64,000 nucleotides of DNA from Prochloraceae cyanobacterium PL24a_bin.78 (lineage in GTDB: Bacteria > Cyanobacteriota > Cyanobacteriia > Cyanobacteriales > JANQIW01). Location: contig JANQIW010000081.1 in the NCBI GenBank assembly GCA_028281945.1, forward strand, positions 1 to 64,000, written 5' to 3'. The position numbers were made by a program, and so were the translations under genes. Below are positions 16,391 through 25,869 of the stretch, one piece after another. Each line of letters begins with the position of its first letter. Position 1 is the stretch's first letter. The notes beneath the pieces were generated by a model. The model did not search any database, had not been told where the DNA came from, and was given only the letters and a program-made list of their open reading frames with translations.

Positions 16391-16722
16391 GGTAGATGGG
16401 GAAAATGGGAGAATGGGAGATTGGTTAATGGGAGAATGGGAGATGGGGAGATGGGGAGATGGGGAGAATGGGAGATTGGGAGATTGGGAGATTGGGAGTT
16501 TCTTAAGATTTGGGAAGACTTGGGAAGACTTGGGAGAGTCGGGAGAAAAAAAGTGCATCTTATTTACTTATTACTTATTACTTATTACTTATTACTTATT
16601 ACTTAAATCAAGGATGGGGAGAATGGGAGAATGGGAGATGGGGAAGACTTGGGAGAGTTTAGTATATATTCTTATTTCTTACTTTTTACTTAATCAAAGA
16701 ATGGGAAGAATGGGAGATGGGA
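16391..16722. repeat. G-rich GGGAGAT/GGGAGAAT short tandem repeat patch
   Basis: Many GGGAGATG, GGGAGATT, GGGAGAAT and TGGGAAGACT units, in two blocks around a heptamer array. Confidence 0.85.
16564..16605. repeat. Perfect heptamer array (TTACTTA)x6
   Basis: Six consecutive TTACTTA units read directly. Confidence 0.93.
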
Positions 16723-16816
16723 ATAGTAATGATTAATCAAAATTTTATAAAAAAATAATTAATAAAAATATTATAGTATTATTAAGCCAGAAGTATTAGT
16801 TAATCTTTTTTTAATA

Positions 16817-17968
16817 GTGTTTAAAAATATAATTCCTTGTTTTGATTCGGAAGTAAAAGAATGGGGTTTTGAAGCCCGAATTCTACGTTGGTTAACATTA
16901 TTATGGCTAACTGTTGGTTTGATAACTTTGTTTTCTGCTTCTTATCCGGTGGCTGAAGCAGAGTATGGGAATGGATTCCATTATTTCTTTCGACAGTTAA
17001 TTTGGGTAGCAATTGGTTTAACTCTTTTTAATAAAATTGTTCGCGCGCCTCTGAATGATTTTTTAGTCATTTCTCCATTTATGTTTTTTATAATACTGGG
17101 ATTAATTATTTTAACTTTAATTCCGGGAATGGGAACAACAATTAATGGTGCAACTAGATGGTTATCTGTTGGCCCAGTTTTAGTTCAACCATCTGAATTA
17201 CTTAAACCTTTTTTAGTTATTCAATCTGCTAAAATATTTGGTCAATGGAATAAAGTTAAATTTGATAAAAGACTCTTGTGGCTTATAGCTTTCGCTACTG
17301 TTTTGGCAGTTATTCTCAAACAACCTAATCTTAGTACTACAGCTTTGTGCGGAATTAGTCTCTGGAGTATCGCTTTAGCTAGTGGGATTCGTTTGAGATA
17401 TCTTAGTTCAATGGCAGTTTTAGGAATATTGACAGCAGCTATTAGTATCAGTATCCATGAATATCAATTCCGTCGAGTAACATCTTTTATCAATCCTTGG
17501 AAGGATCCTCAAGGAGATGGTTATCAATTGGTTCAAAGTTTAATTGCCATAGGTTCTGGAGGTCTTTCAGGCGCTGGTTTTGGCTTGTCTCAACAAAAAC
17601 TATTTTATTTGCCAATCCAATATACTGATTTTATCTTCTCCGTCTATGCAGAAGAATTTGGCTTTTTTGGCTCGATTTTCTTACTATGTTTGCTGATTAC
17701 TTATGCCACATTTGCTTTGATGGTGGCTTGGAAGTGTAAAGATCGTGTTTCAAGATTAGTTGCTATGGGGGGAATGATTTTTCTAGTGGGCCAATCTATT
17801 TTGAATATTGGTGTGGCTACAGGGGCATTACCTACTACTGGTTTACCATTCCCTCTATTTAGCTATGGTGGTAGTTCGGTTATTGCTAGTTTAGTTTTAG
17901 CGGGTTTATTAGTTAGAGTGGCACGAGAAAGTAATGAGGCTGAAATCGTGCAATTTATCAAGGTTTAA
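16817..17968 (+). CDS. ftsW: FtsW/RodA/SpoVE family lipid II polymerase, FtsW-like
   Basis: Polytopic; GATRWLSVGPVLVQPSELLKP, GLPFPLFSYGGSSV. Confidence 0.85.
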   Translation: MFKNIIPCFDSEVKEWGFEARILRWLTLLWLTVGLITLFSASYPVAEAEYGNGFHYFFRQLIWVAIGLTLFNKIVRAPLNDFLVISPFMFFIILGLIILTLIPGMGTTINGATRWLSVGPVLVQPSELLKPFLVIQSAKIFGQWNKVKFDKRLLWLIAFATVLAVILKQPNLSTTALCGISLWSIALASGIRLRYLSSMAVLGILTAAISISIHEYQFRRVTSFINPWKDPQGDGYQLVQSLIAIGSGGLSGAGFGLSQQKLFYLPIQYTDFIFSVYAEEFGFFGSIFLLCLLITYATFALMVAWKCKDRVSRLVAMGGMIFLVGQSILNIGVATGALPTTGLPFPLFSYGGSSVIASLVLAGLLVRVARESNEAEIVQFIKV

Positions 17969-19164
17969 GCATTTTTTTCGATATATTTTCCCCATAACCA
18001 CAATGGTAATGCTCCTCCAATCCCTAGCAGAATCAAAATGACAACAACCATTCCAAATCTATAAGCAAAAGGTAGGGGTTCCCAAAGAATTCTGTAATAC
18101 ACTGGATCTGAGATGATACTTTCTCCTTGGTTCACTTTAACTACAGTCTCGTATTCTCTTCCTTTTTCTGGAAATGGTGTATTGAAAGTGATTTCATATT
18201 CCCCAAGGGTGGCATTGAGAAAGGTTTCTAAGGCTGTAACAACTTCAGAACTTCTGGCAGAAAATTGATAAATTCCTTTATTTATATCAGCAATTTGTCT
18301 TAGTGTTTTACGATCTGCATCATAACCATATCCAAGAGTATGCACAATAATATTAGGATTTCCCTCTAATATTCCTTGGAGTTGTTGGAAGTATTGTTGA
18401 TCATTTCCCTCTGTATGACCACCATCTGAGAGAAGAATGACAGAAAGTTGTGGTTTACGAGGTTGTTGGGGATGGTCTTCTGGTAATTGAGGATTATTTG
18501 GGTATAAATTTGAGTTAGTTCGATCGTTTAAAAATTGAACTACTTCAATTAAAGGATTATATAAATCTGTAGAAGCGCAGAGATTTTTCTCTTGAGAGGC
18601 GAGATTATCTATAAAATCTCTTAATTTATTATCATTGGCTGTAAAAAAATCATCATTTTTTAAATCATAAGTATATGGAGTGAAATTTATAGGACAACCT
18701 CTTCCAGATGTTACACCAAAAGGCACAATTGCTATAGTAATCTCATCGCTATTTTTGGTTTTTATTTTGTTAATAAAATCACGAATTGCTCGAATTGCTC
18801 CTTTAAATTTAGTAGTTCTAGTGGAATCATTTTCTCTCATACTACCACTCATATCTAATAAAAAGACAATTCTAGCAGGAGGGGGGGCTATTTCCTCAGG
18901 GCTTTTCCAATTTATAATATCAACTTCATCATCGTTCACTAAAACTTGAAAGTTTTCTTCTTTTAAATACAAAGCTGATCTATTTGTTTCTTGTACTTTA
19001 ATTCTTAATTCTACTTTTTCTTCGTCAACTGTTTTATTTTGAATAGTAACTTTTTTTATTTGCCCCCACGCTGGATTAGTTAAACAGCTTAAGATTAACA
19101 TTGATATACTAAGCTTGGGGATCCAAGAAGCGGTTGTAGTAAACAAAGCGATACATTTTTTCAT
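17965..19164 (-). CDS. vWA domain protein with signal peptide and C-terminal TM anchor
   Basis: IVFLLDMSGSMREND (MIDAS DxSxS); C-terminal FGMVVVILILLGIGGALPLWLWG. Confidence 0.85.
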   Translation of the reverse strand: MKKCIALFTTTASWIPKLSISMLILSCLTNPAWGQIKKVTIQNKTVDEEKVELRIKVQETNRSALYLKEENFQVLVNDDEVDIINWKSPEEIAPPPARIVFLLDMSGSMRENDSTRTTKFKGAIRAIRDFINKIKTKNSDEITIAIVPFGVTSGRGCPINFTPYTYDLKNDDFFTANDNKLRDFIDNLASQEKNLCASTDLYNPLIEVVQFLNDRTNSNLYPNNPQLPEDHPQQPRKPQLSVILLSDGGHTEGNDQQYFQQLQGILEGNPNIIVHTLGYGYDADRKTLRQIADINKGIYQFSARSSEVVTALETFLNATLGEYEITFNTPFPEKGREYETVVKVNQGESIISDPVYYRILWEPLPFAYRFGMVVVILILLGIGGALPLWLWGKYIEKNA

Positions 19165-20212
19165 GGTTGATTATTTTATCCTTTACAGTATAAAAAGTGA
19201 TAACATCATTATGTTTTAAGGCCCTATTTTCTCTAGGCCCTAATTTTTCTTCATTAATGGTAATACTAAAATAAGCTTGAGGATTAGGTTTAAGAATTAC
19301 TTTGCGCTCAACTAACTCAAGAAATGCTACATGAATTGGGACTTCTGGTAAACAAATATGTGCCTTTTTATTATTTGGAGAACCAATAATAATTTTTCCT
19401 TGACTTGGAAGTTGAATAGATAATCCTTCTTCTATCCTATTTTCTTCGCTTAAGCCAATGATTTGAAGAAAAGATTTATCAATCCAAGGATAATTAACTG
19501 CTATGGTAGCACTTGAATTTAGATTACTAAAACTATCTCGATATTCAAATCCTGTACCTGCTCTCAAGGCGGCTACAGAACTAGGAGAATTTGTGAAACT
19601 AAATGTTAAACCCAATGATAAGCCTAAAAGAGAAAATCCTATGGGTTCTTCGATTATTCTTAAAACAGGTGATAAATTTCCAAATAAACGAATAATTTCA
19701 AATATTAATGCTGCTATTAAACTTGCTATACCAGCACCTTTTAAACTGTTGATAAATCTTTTTCGGAAACGTTTTTTATTGCCTGCTTCTACACTTTGCC
19801 AACGCCAAGTTAATCCTTCAGATAAACCAACAGCGATTCCTACTAATATCCAACTGAAACTTCTGACAATTGGAGATGGTAAGTTTCCATGTCGGAGTAA
19901 AATTTCAAATAGTATCCCCCCGACTAATCCTAATCCTAATCCTAATCCTAAAGCAATGGGAATGGCTTGTTTGATTCTACGCCAACAAAGTTTGATTCGG
20001 GTTGGGGTGGTAAGCAGGATTTCATTGGATACCATGCCAATAGCTAGGGAGATTGCTACGCAGGGGAAGATGATAATTTCTTTGAGTTGGGCTGTCTCAA
20101 ATAATCCTATGTCGGTAAATAAAAATTCTCCTATATTCCAACCTATTAATGCTGATGTTATTCCAGCTAGTATGTATAAATAGATTCTCATTGATTCCAT
20201 TTGATACCACAT
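19109..20212 (-). CDS. Multi-TM protein with C-terminal FHA-like domain; true start probably at MESMRIY or MRIYLYI
   Basis: Hydrophobic N-terminal half; C-terminal IIIGSPNNKKAHICLPEVPIHVAFLEL...LKHNDVITF; predicted MWYQ start lies inside an inverted repeat. Confidence 0.65.
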   Translation of the reverse strand: MWYQMESMRIYLYILAGITSALIGWNIGEFLFTDIGLFETAQLKEIIIFPCVAISLAIGMVSNEILLTTPTRIKLCWRRIKQAIPIALGLGLGLGLVGGILFEILLRHGNLPSPIVRSFSWILVGIAVGLSEGLTWRWQSVEAGNKKRFRKRFINSLKGAGIASLIAALIFEIIRLFGNLSPVLRIIEEPIGFSLLGLSLGLTFSFTNSPSSVAALRAGTGFEYRDSFSNLNSSATIAVNYPWIDKSFLQIIGLSEENRIEEGLSIQLPSQGKIIIGSPNNKKAHICLPEVPIHVAFLELVERKVILKPNPQAYFSITINEEKLGPRENRALKHNDVITFYTVKDKIINHEKMYRFVYYNRFLDPQA

Positions 20213-20312
20213 CCGGTTTACATACCCCCTTTATTGAAAATAGCTGAATTCTTTGTATAGAATGGATTTCATAGATTTAAAGTTTGTGATTTTTTTAAAC
20301 AGGATTTAGTAT
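20204..20312. repeat. MITE-like element bounded by imperfect terminal inverted repeats
   Basis: ATACCACATCCGGTTTA ... TTAAACAGGATTTAGTAT. Confidence 0.5.
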
Positions 20313-20336
20313 GACTCATCTTTGGAGTATTGATTT

Positions 20337-20411
20337 AACCTCCTGCTATTTTTATTTTACAAGAGGTTTGGTAATATTTCAGCTTAGAGCATCGATGGAT
20401 TAATTTTGCTC
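20337..20411 (-). promoter_or_regulatory. Two-hairpin structure downstream of ORF 20414..21730, copy 1
   Basis: AACCTC...GAGGTT (20337-20368) and GAGCA...TGCTC (20387-20411). Confidence 0.55.
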
Positions 20412-20413
20412 TT

Positions 20414-21730
20414 TTATGTTTTTATGTTTCGTTTGCTGGCTAAAATTTCCCCTAGCTGATTTAATTTTGGATCTTCTGAGAGTGAGAGTTTCTTGTATAA
20501 ATCTTTTTCAATTTGTTTGATAGTTCGTCCACCATAATTTACGATGCCATCTGCTGTTAAATTATGTTTCTCTTGATATCTATAAATTGCTTTTGACCAT
20601 TCTATTGCATATTTTTCTTGAAGTTGTTTATTTGCTTTTTCAAATAAATTTGGATGAATGGCATTTCTCTTTGGTAAATCAGGCTTTTCTAGAACTTCAG
20701 TTATTAAACTTAAAATAGTTGGACGATATTTTTCCTCATATACTTCAACTAAAGTGCAAATGGTATAACGAGTAGATTTACGATGTCCAAATTCGTCTAT
20801 GGCTTTTTGTGGTACATTTCTACTATTAGAAAGAATTAGCTCATTATTTAGGCTGGCATTAATGGTATTATTATTATTTATTTCAGAATCTATAGATGCT
20901 TCTGAGTTAGTATCTTTAGGTTTTTCAGCTAAATTTTCACTTATCATTCTATTGCTTAGATAATTTCCTCCTAAAGCTGCTAAACTAATAAAAGCTATTA
21001 TTCCCGCGATGACTCCAGCAAATATTAGAAGATTAGGCTTTTCGTCATTTGCAGGAGGAATTATGGGCTTTATTGTATGAATATCAATTCCTTTGTTACT
21101 AATGACATGGATGACATTAAAATCTTTACTTTCTAGATGTTCTGCGTTAGATGCCCATGCTACTGGAGTACCATCAAGATTAGATTTACTTTGTGACCAA
21201 GAATGAATATGAGATAAAACTTCTTTTTTTTGAAGGTCTTTGATTAGATATGTTTTAGTCTTAATTAGAGTATTTTTATAATCATTGTCAAGCTTAGAAC
21301 AATCAAAAAGAGGCTTTTGATAGATTATTGTCTCTTTACTTAATTTTCTATTGGCAATACTAGAATAATTATGGTTAGAATTTTCACATTCAGATAATAA
21401 ATTTAAGATACTCCATATACTATCTTTACCTTGAGCTACTAAAATATAATGCAAACACTTATTAGTATTAGCACAACGCATAATCACAGCCACGGCACAC
21501 CAATTAGAAATAATTCTACCAATGATTGTTGGGCGAGTGGGATGGATGGAATTAACACTAAACTGTTTAGCGGTGATGGCTTTTTCTATTTCTTGGGGTA
21601 TGGAGGCAAAAGTCGTATGTTTTCTGGCTTTGCCAATATTATTCCAAGTCCCATCAGGTTTTAATTTTATATTTGTTTCCACAAAAATCTTATGGATTTC
21701 TATTTTTTTAGGGGATGGTAATTGCATCAT
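20414..21730 (-). CDS. Paralog-family protein: conserved N-terminal domain, TM, C-terminal peptidoglycan-binding-like module
   Basis: N-terminus shared with the three ORFs that follow; TM NLLIFAGVIAGIIAFISLAAL; YQEKHNLTADGIVNYGGRTIKQIEKDL. Confidence 0.65.
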   Translation of the reverse strand: MMQLPSPKKIEIHKIFVETNIKLKPDGTWNNIGKARKHTTFASIPQEIEKAITAKQFSVNSIHPTRPTIIGRIISNWCAVAVIMRCANTNKCLHYILVAQGKDSIWSILNLLSECENSNHNYSSIANRKLSKETIIYQKPLFDCSKLDNDYKNTLIKTKTYLIKDLQKKEVLSHIHSWSQSKSNLDGTPVAWASNAEHLESKDFNVIHVISNKGIDIHTIKPIIPPANDEKPNLLIFAGVIAGIIAFISLAALGGNYLSNRMISENLAEKPKDTNSEASIDSEINNNNTINASLNNELILSNSRNVPQKAIDEFGHRKSTRYTICTLVEVYEEKYRPTILSLITEVLEKPDLPKRNAIHPNLFEKANKQLQEKYAIEWSKAIYRYQEKHNLTADGIVNYGGRTIKQIEKDLYKKLSLSEDPKLNQLGEILASKRNIKT

Positions 21731-22134
21731 GGTATTTTAAATTGATATATTTAATTTTGGTGTATGTATTTTTAGTGTATTTAGTGGAGATTAATAAAAA
21801 TATTCTCATTTTCTAAATTTCAAGATTATTAGAAAAAGTAATTTGTAATAATCTTTTATCAAAAGTCTATTAGTTTATTCGATTTTTTACATTAAATAGA
21901 TTTGAGTTAAAATGAGAACTGGAAATATAATAACAAATTTAATTATAAATTAGAAAAATTTTTTTGTTGTAAAGAATTATTATTTTAAAAAATGATCAAG
22001 ATTGATTACTTTAATTCTATAATAGCTAAAAATTAAGTAAACTTACTATAAATAAGATTTTAATAGATGAAATTATAATTTTTTATATGGCTACTTTTAC
22101 ATAGATATTTAAATTTTTAATAAAGTTTTGATTT

Positions 22135-22207
22135 AACCTCCTGCAATTTTAAGGTTACAAGAGGTTGTGCAATGAAGTAGGTAGAGCATTTATAATTAGA
22201 TGTGCTC
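22135..22207 (-). promoter_or_regulatory. Two-hairpin structure downstream of ORF 22213..23757, copy 2
   Basis: AACCTC...GAGGTT (22135-22166) and GAGCA...TGCTC (22184-22207), same layout as copy 1. Confidence 0.55.
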
Positions 22208-22212
22208 ATTAT

Positions 22213-23757
22213 TTAGTGTGTGGTTAAATTTGATGCTAAGTGTTTAAACTCTGGATTTTGAAGCAATTTATTTTTTAAATCGTTCTCAAGTTTTCTAATA
22301 GTCGTCCCACCATAATTAACGATCCCATCTGCTTTGATATTTTGTTTTTCTTGATATTTGTAAATAGCATTAGCCCATTCTATTGCATATTTTAAGCGAT
22401 TTTTTTCTGTTGAATTTTTAAAATATTTGGGATTAATTGCATCTTTTTTGGGCAAGTTAGGTTCTTCAAGAATTTGTGTTATTAAAGATGCTATGATAGG
22501 ACGATGTGAAGGATTAAATTTTTCCACTAAACTACAAACTGTATAACGGGTCGATTTGAAATCACCAAAGACTTTTCCTCCACGTTCTATTTGCTTTATT
22601 CTTTCAGATAATGATGATTGTATACTATCTCTTGTTTGATTGTCGATTAAACCATTGGTATTAGATAATTGATTAGATGCTTGGTATTGAGAAATATCAT
22701 TCTTTAATTCTTGAGCTTGTTGTATTTGATAATCTTTTTCTAATTGTTCTAATTCATTTAACTCTTTATTAGAGATATCAGTTAATGATTTAGAACTCAT
22801 AAGTATTTCTTGAAGTGATGAAACAATAACTTCATGAGGAACTAATTCCCTTGAAGATTGAGTATCTTCTATAATTTTATCCAAAATTTTGGCATTTTTA
22901 GCAAATTCTTCGAGATTTTTTTGTTCTGGATCTGGATCTGGTGCTTTTTCTTGAAGGTTAGGAATATTATTAGATGATGCTGTGACTTGATCTAGACTAG
23001 GTCTTGGAGTATCTACTATTTGTGCTAAAGCATATCCTGCTAATGATAATAATGGTATCATTGTCCAAATAAACTTCTTAGGAGAATAAGTTTTCGCCGG
23101 TTGATCATAAATCTTTTTAGCTTTTTCACTTATGACATGAATTAGGTTAAAATCCTTGCTTACTAGATATTGTGCATTAGAAGCCCAAGCTATTGGTGTT
23201 CCATCAAAATTGGATTTACTATAAGACCAATAATGAATATTAGTCAATGAATGTTTTTTCTCAAGATCGAAGATTAAAAATGGAGTTTCTTTCACAAGTC
23301 TATCTCTATCTTGAGCCTTTAATCCAAAACTATTATAAGGACGATCTTTATAAGATAAGTTAATAACTCTTGAATTATGAGAAGATATAATTGAAGAATA
23401 ACTATCTTTACTGTTATTATCATCTAACCAATTTAATATGCTCCACATACTTTCTGCACCTTCAGTAATAAAAAAGTTATAGGAGCAAAGGTCAGTTTTA
23501 AGATTACGAAGGGCTATACAAACTATTGACCAACCTGATATTATTCGAGCAATAATTGTTGGGCGAGTAGGTTCAATTGATTTCACAAAAAATTTGCCAG
23601 AGGCGATGGAATTTTCTATTTCTTTGGGGATTGATGCCAATGTAGTATTTATGTATATAGGTTTTCCCCAATTATGCCAACTACCATCAGAGTGAGGTTT
23701 AATTTTCATCTCGACAGTAAGTCTGTGAACTTCAACTTTTAGATTCAATTGTGTCAT
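22213..23757 (-). CDS. Paralog-family protein: conserved N-terminal domain, TM, peptidoglycan-binding-like C-terminus
   Basis: VEVHRLTVEMKIKPHSDGSWHNWGKPIYINTTLASIPKEIENSI; YQEKQNIKADGIVNYGGTTIRKLENDL. Confidence 0.65.
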   Translation of the reverse strand: MTQLNLKVEVHRLTVEMKIKPHSDGSWHNWGKPIYINTTLASIPKEIENSIASGKFFVKSIEPTRPTIIARIISGWSIVCIALRNLKTDLCSYNFFITEGAESMWSILNWLDDNNSKDSYSSIISSHNSRVINLSYKDRPYNSFGLKAQDRDRLVKETPFLIFDLEKKHSLTNIHYWSYSKSNFDGTPIAWASNAQYLVSKDFNLIHVISEKAKKIYDQPAKTYSPKKFIWTMIPLLSLAGYALAQIVDTPRPSLDQVTASSNNIPNLQEKAPDPDPEQKNLEEFAKNAKILDKIIEDTQSSRELVPHEVIVSSLQEILMSSKSLTDISNKELNELEQLEKDYQIQQAQELKNDISQYQASNQLSNTNGLIDNQTRDSIQSSLSERIKQIERGGKVFGDFKSTRYTVCSLVEKFNPSHRPIIASLITQILEEPNLPKKDAINPKYFKNSTEKNRLKYAIEWANAIYKYQEKQNIKADGIVNYGGTTIRKLENDLKNKLLQNPEFKHLASNLTTH

Positions 23758-24059
23758 AGATTTTACCTTGCTGTGCTTAATTTAATAATATCAAATAATT
23801 TTACGATTTGATGTTAATTATTAAATTTATCTTTAATTTAATTATGCCGAAAGAATGATAGGTCTAATTATTTTGATTCTATGACATTTTAAAGTTTAGG
23901 TGATTGGTTGTAGACGAAATTTGAGGATGATTTGTTCCTGATTTTTTAATAAATTTTTAGTTTTAAAGTGGATTATCTCTCTAGTAAAAGAAATTGACTA
24001 TATATCATCAAAAACTTATTTTCTTCTATTGACTTGATAATTTTGGGAGATTAAAAATC

Positions 24060-25598
24060 CTACCAAAAAAATTTTTTCTTTTGTTTCAAAGTCAATCCAT
24101 ACAAATTTACTTCTTTATTTTTGAAGTTAGCTTCTCTAAAAATTTCTGCCATAACATAGTTATAACTTACTTGACAAAAATAGGCTGCTAGTTTGTATTC
24201 AAATATTAAATAGAATAAATCGGCAAAAGGTTTATAATAAGAGATTGGTTTCTCAGGTAAATCATCCCATTCTTGGATTAATTTTAACCAAATTATTTCT
24301 CCAAAATTTAAAGCTTTTCTATCTACTTCACTACCTTCTTCTCCTATCATTTCTAAATCAATTTTTATCTGATCTATTAAATGATTTTTGACAGTTACCC
24401 AAGCACCTCCTCCTGTTAATAATATAGTAAAATATTGTGGGGTAATTTCTTCTTTTAGCAATTTTGGCAACATAATATTAAGTCCTGCCATTAATTTTTT
24501 TTCTAACAATTCTTCTTGCTTTTTTGGGAACTTTTCGATAAATTCTAATTGGAATTCTCTAGATTTATTTTGAAAACACTGATTATCTTTTTTATTTAAC
24601 CAAGATAAAAATTCTTTAATTGTATTAGGAATAATCATTGCTCTAATACTTAATAGTTTGGCTATTTTTTCGTTAGCTATTTCGTTATATATAGCCATAT
24701 TTGCACCTTTTTTATTGAAGATTTTCTGCCAATTTTGAATATTTATTTCTTTGTTTTCTAAGGCTTTGGCTATAATATCTATTGCTTGATGGGATATTCT
24801 ATTATCTTGGATTAAATTATCGATGGCATTTTCTATATCTCTGAATTTAAAATTATTACTTCCACCATCATTTTCATTGTTACTTTTATTATTACTTCTA
24901 TTATCATTTGAGGATGAGATATTAGGGGTAAAAATAGTTTGTTTAAGTCGATTAAAAGCTTCATCTGTTGCAGGCTGAATTAAAATAAATTCTTGAGGTT
25001 TAGAGAGGATTTCAATATTATATGCCCAAGATATTTTTTGATTAATGGCGTTTGCTTTTGCTGATGCCCAATAGTTAATGGTTTGTAAATCATAGTTTTT
25101 TTTTGGTTTTATTAAAATGGGAAAAGATTGACTATTTAACCATTGTTGTGTTTGATTATCTACTTGCCCAAACGGTGATTTTTCTGGTTTACAGGGGGTT
25201 GGTTTTCCTACTAATCTTTGATGGGATGGATTGAAAATAGGAAAGATTCCATATTTATCTTTTACTCTTTTTATCAGTCTTAAAATTGTCCACAAACTAT
25301 TAGTGTCTTCACTGAGAAAGTAACGATATACTTCAACATTTCGATCGAAATCATCTTTACCTTTACTAATAATTGCTACTACACACCAAGTTTCTAGAAT
25401 TCTCGCAATTATTGCTGGTTGATTATCGAGTATTTTTTCGATACTAAATAATTTGTTATTGATAGCGGTGGAAACTTCATGGGGAATAGATGCTAAAGTA
25501 CTATTCATATAGTTTCCTGTAAAACCTAGGGAAATCCAACTTCCATCGGAACGAATTTCTGCTTTTATCCCAGTACTAAATTCATGAATATCAACCAT
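24060..25598 (-). CDS. Paralog-family protein lacking the TM and C-terminal module
   Basis: N-terminal and middle regions colinear with ORF 25870..28248, ends just before its TM. Confidence 0.65.
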   Translation of the reverse strand: MVDIHEFSTGIKAEIRSDGSWISLGFTGNYMNSTLASIPHEVSTAINNKLFSIEKILDNQPAIIARILETWCVVAIISKGKDDFDRNVEVYRYFLSEDTNSLWTILRLIKRVKDKYGIFPIFNPSHQRLVGKPTPCKPEKSPFGQVDNQTQQWLNSQSFPILIKPKKNYDLQTINYWASAKANAINQKISWAYNIEILSKPQEFILIQPATDEAFNRLKQTIFTPNISSSNDNRSNNKSNNENDGGSNNFKFRDIENAIDNLIQDNRISHQAIDIIAKALENKEINIQNWQKIFNKKGANMAIYNEIANEKIAKLLSIRAMIIPNTIKEFLSWLNKKDNQCFQNKSREFQLEFIEKFPKKQEELLEKKLMAGLNIMLPKLLKEEITPQYFTILLTGGGAWVTVKNHLIDQIKIDLEMIGEEGSEVDRKALNFGEIIWLKLIQEWDDLPEKPISYYKPFADLFYLIFEYKLAAYFCQVSYNYVMAEIFREANFKNKEVNLYGLTLKQKKKFFW

Positions 25599-25869
25599 CT
25601 TTTAAGTTTATAATATTTGTTAATTTATCTATTTTTATTGTTTAATTCTCTAGTTTTATTCTATCATATTTTTTATTATTTTTGGTTGAGTATCTAAATT
25701 AGATTTTCCTGAAAAAAATAAGTGATAATTAATAATAATCATTTTCAGTTTGATATATTTTATACATTAATTTTTAAGTTGGGAAAATACTAAAACAAAT
25801 AAACCCATAACCTCTCACTTTTAAATTATCTTAAATTTCCATTGTTAATTTTTAGAGAATACACTTATT

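Noticed and set aside
16352-16736. ORFs 16352..16558, 16358..16606 and 16413..16736
   Set aside because: Translations are low-complexity products of the G-rich repeat patch.
19503-20183. 226-aa plus-strand ORF antisense to the FHA-like membrane protein
   Set aside because: Shadow ORF with biased composition (NPNPNPNPKAMG from the hexamer repeat); the minus-strand frame has coherent TM and FHA-like signals.
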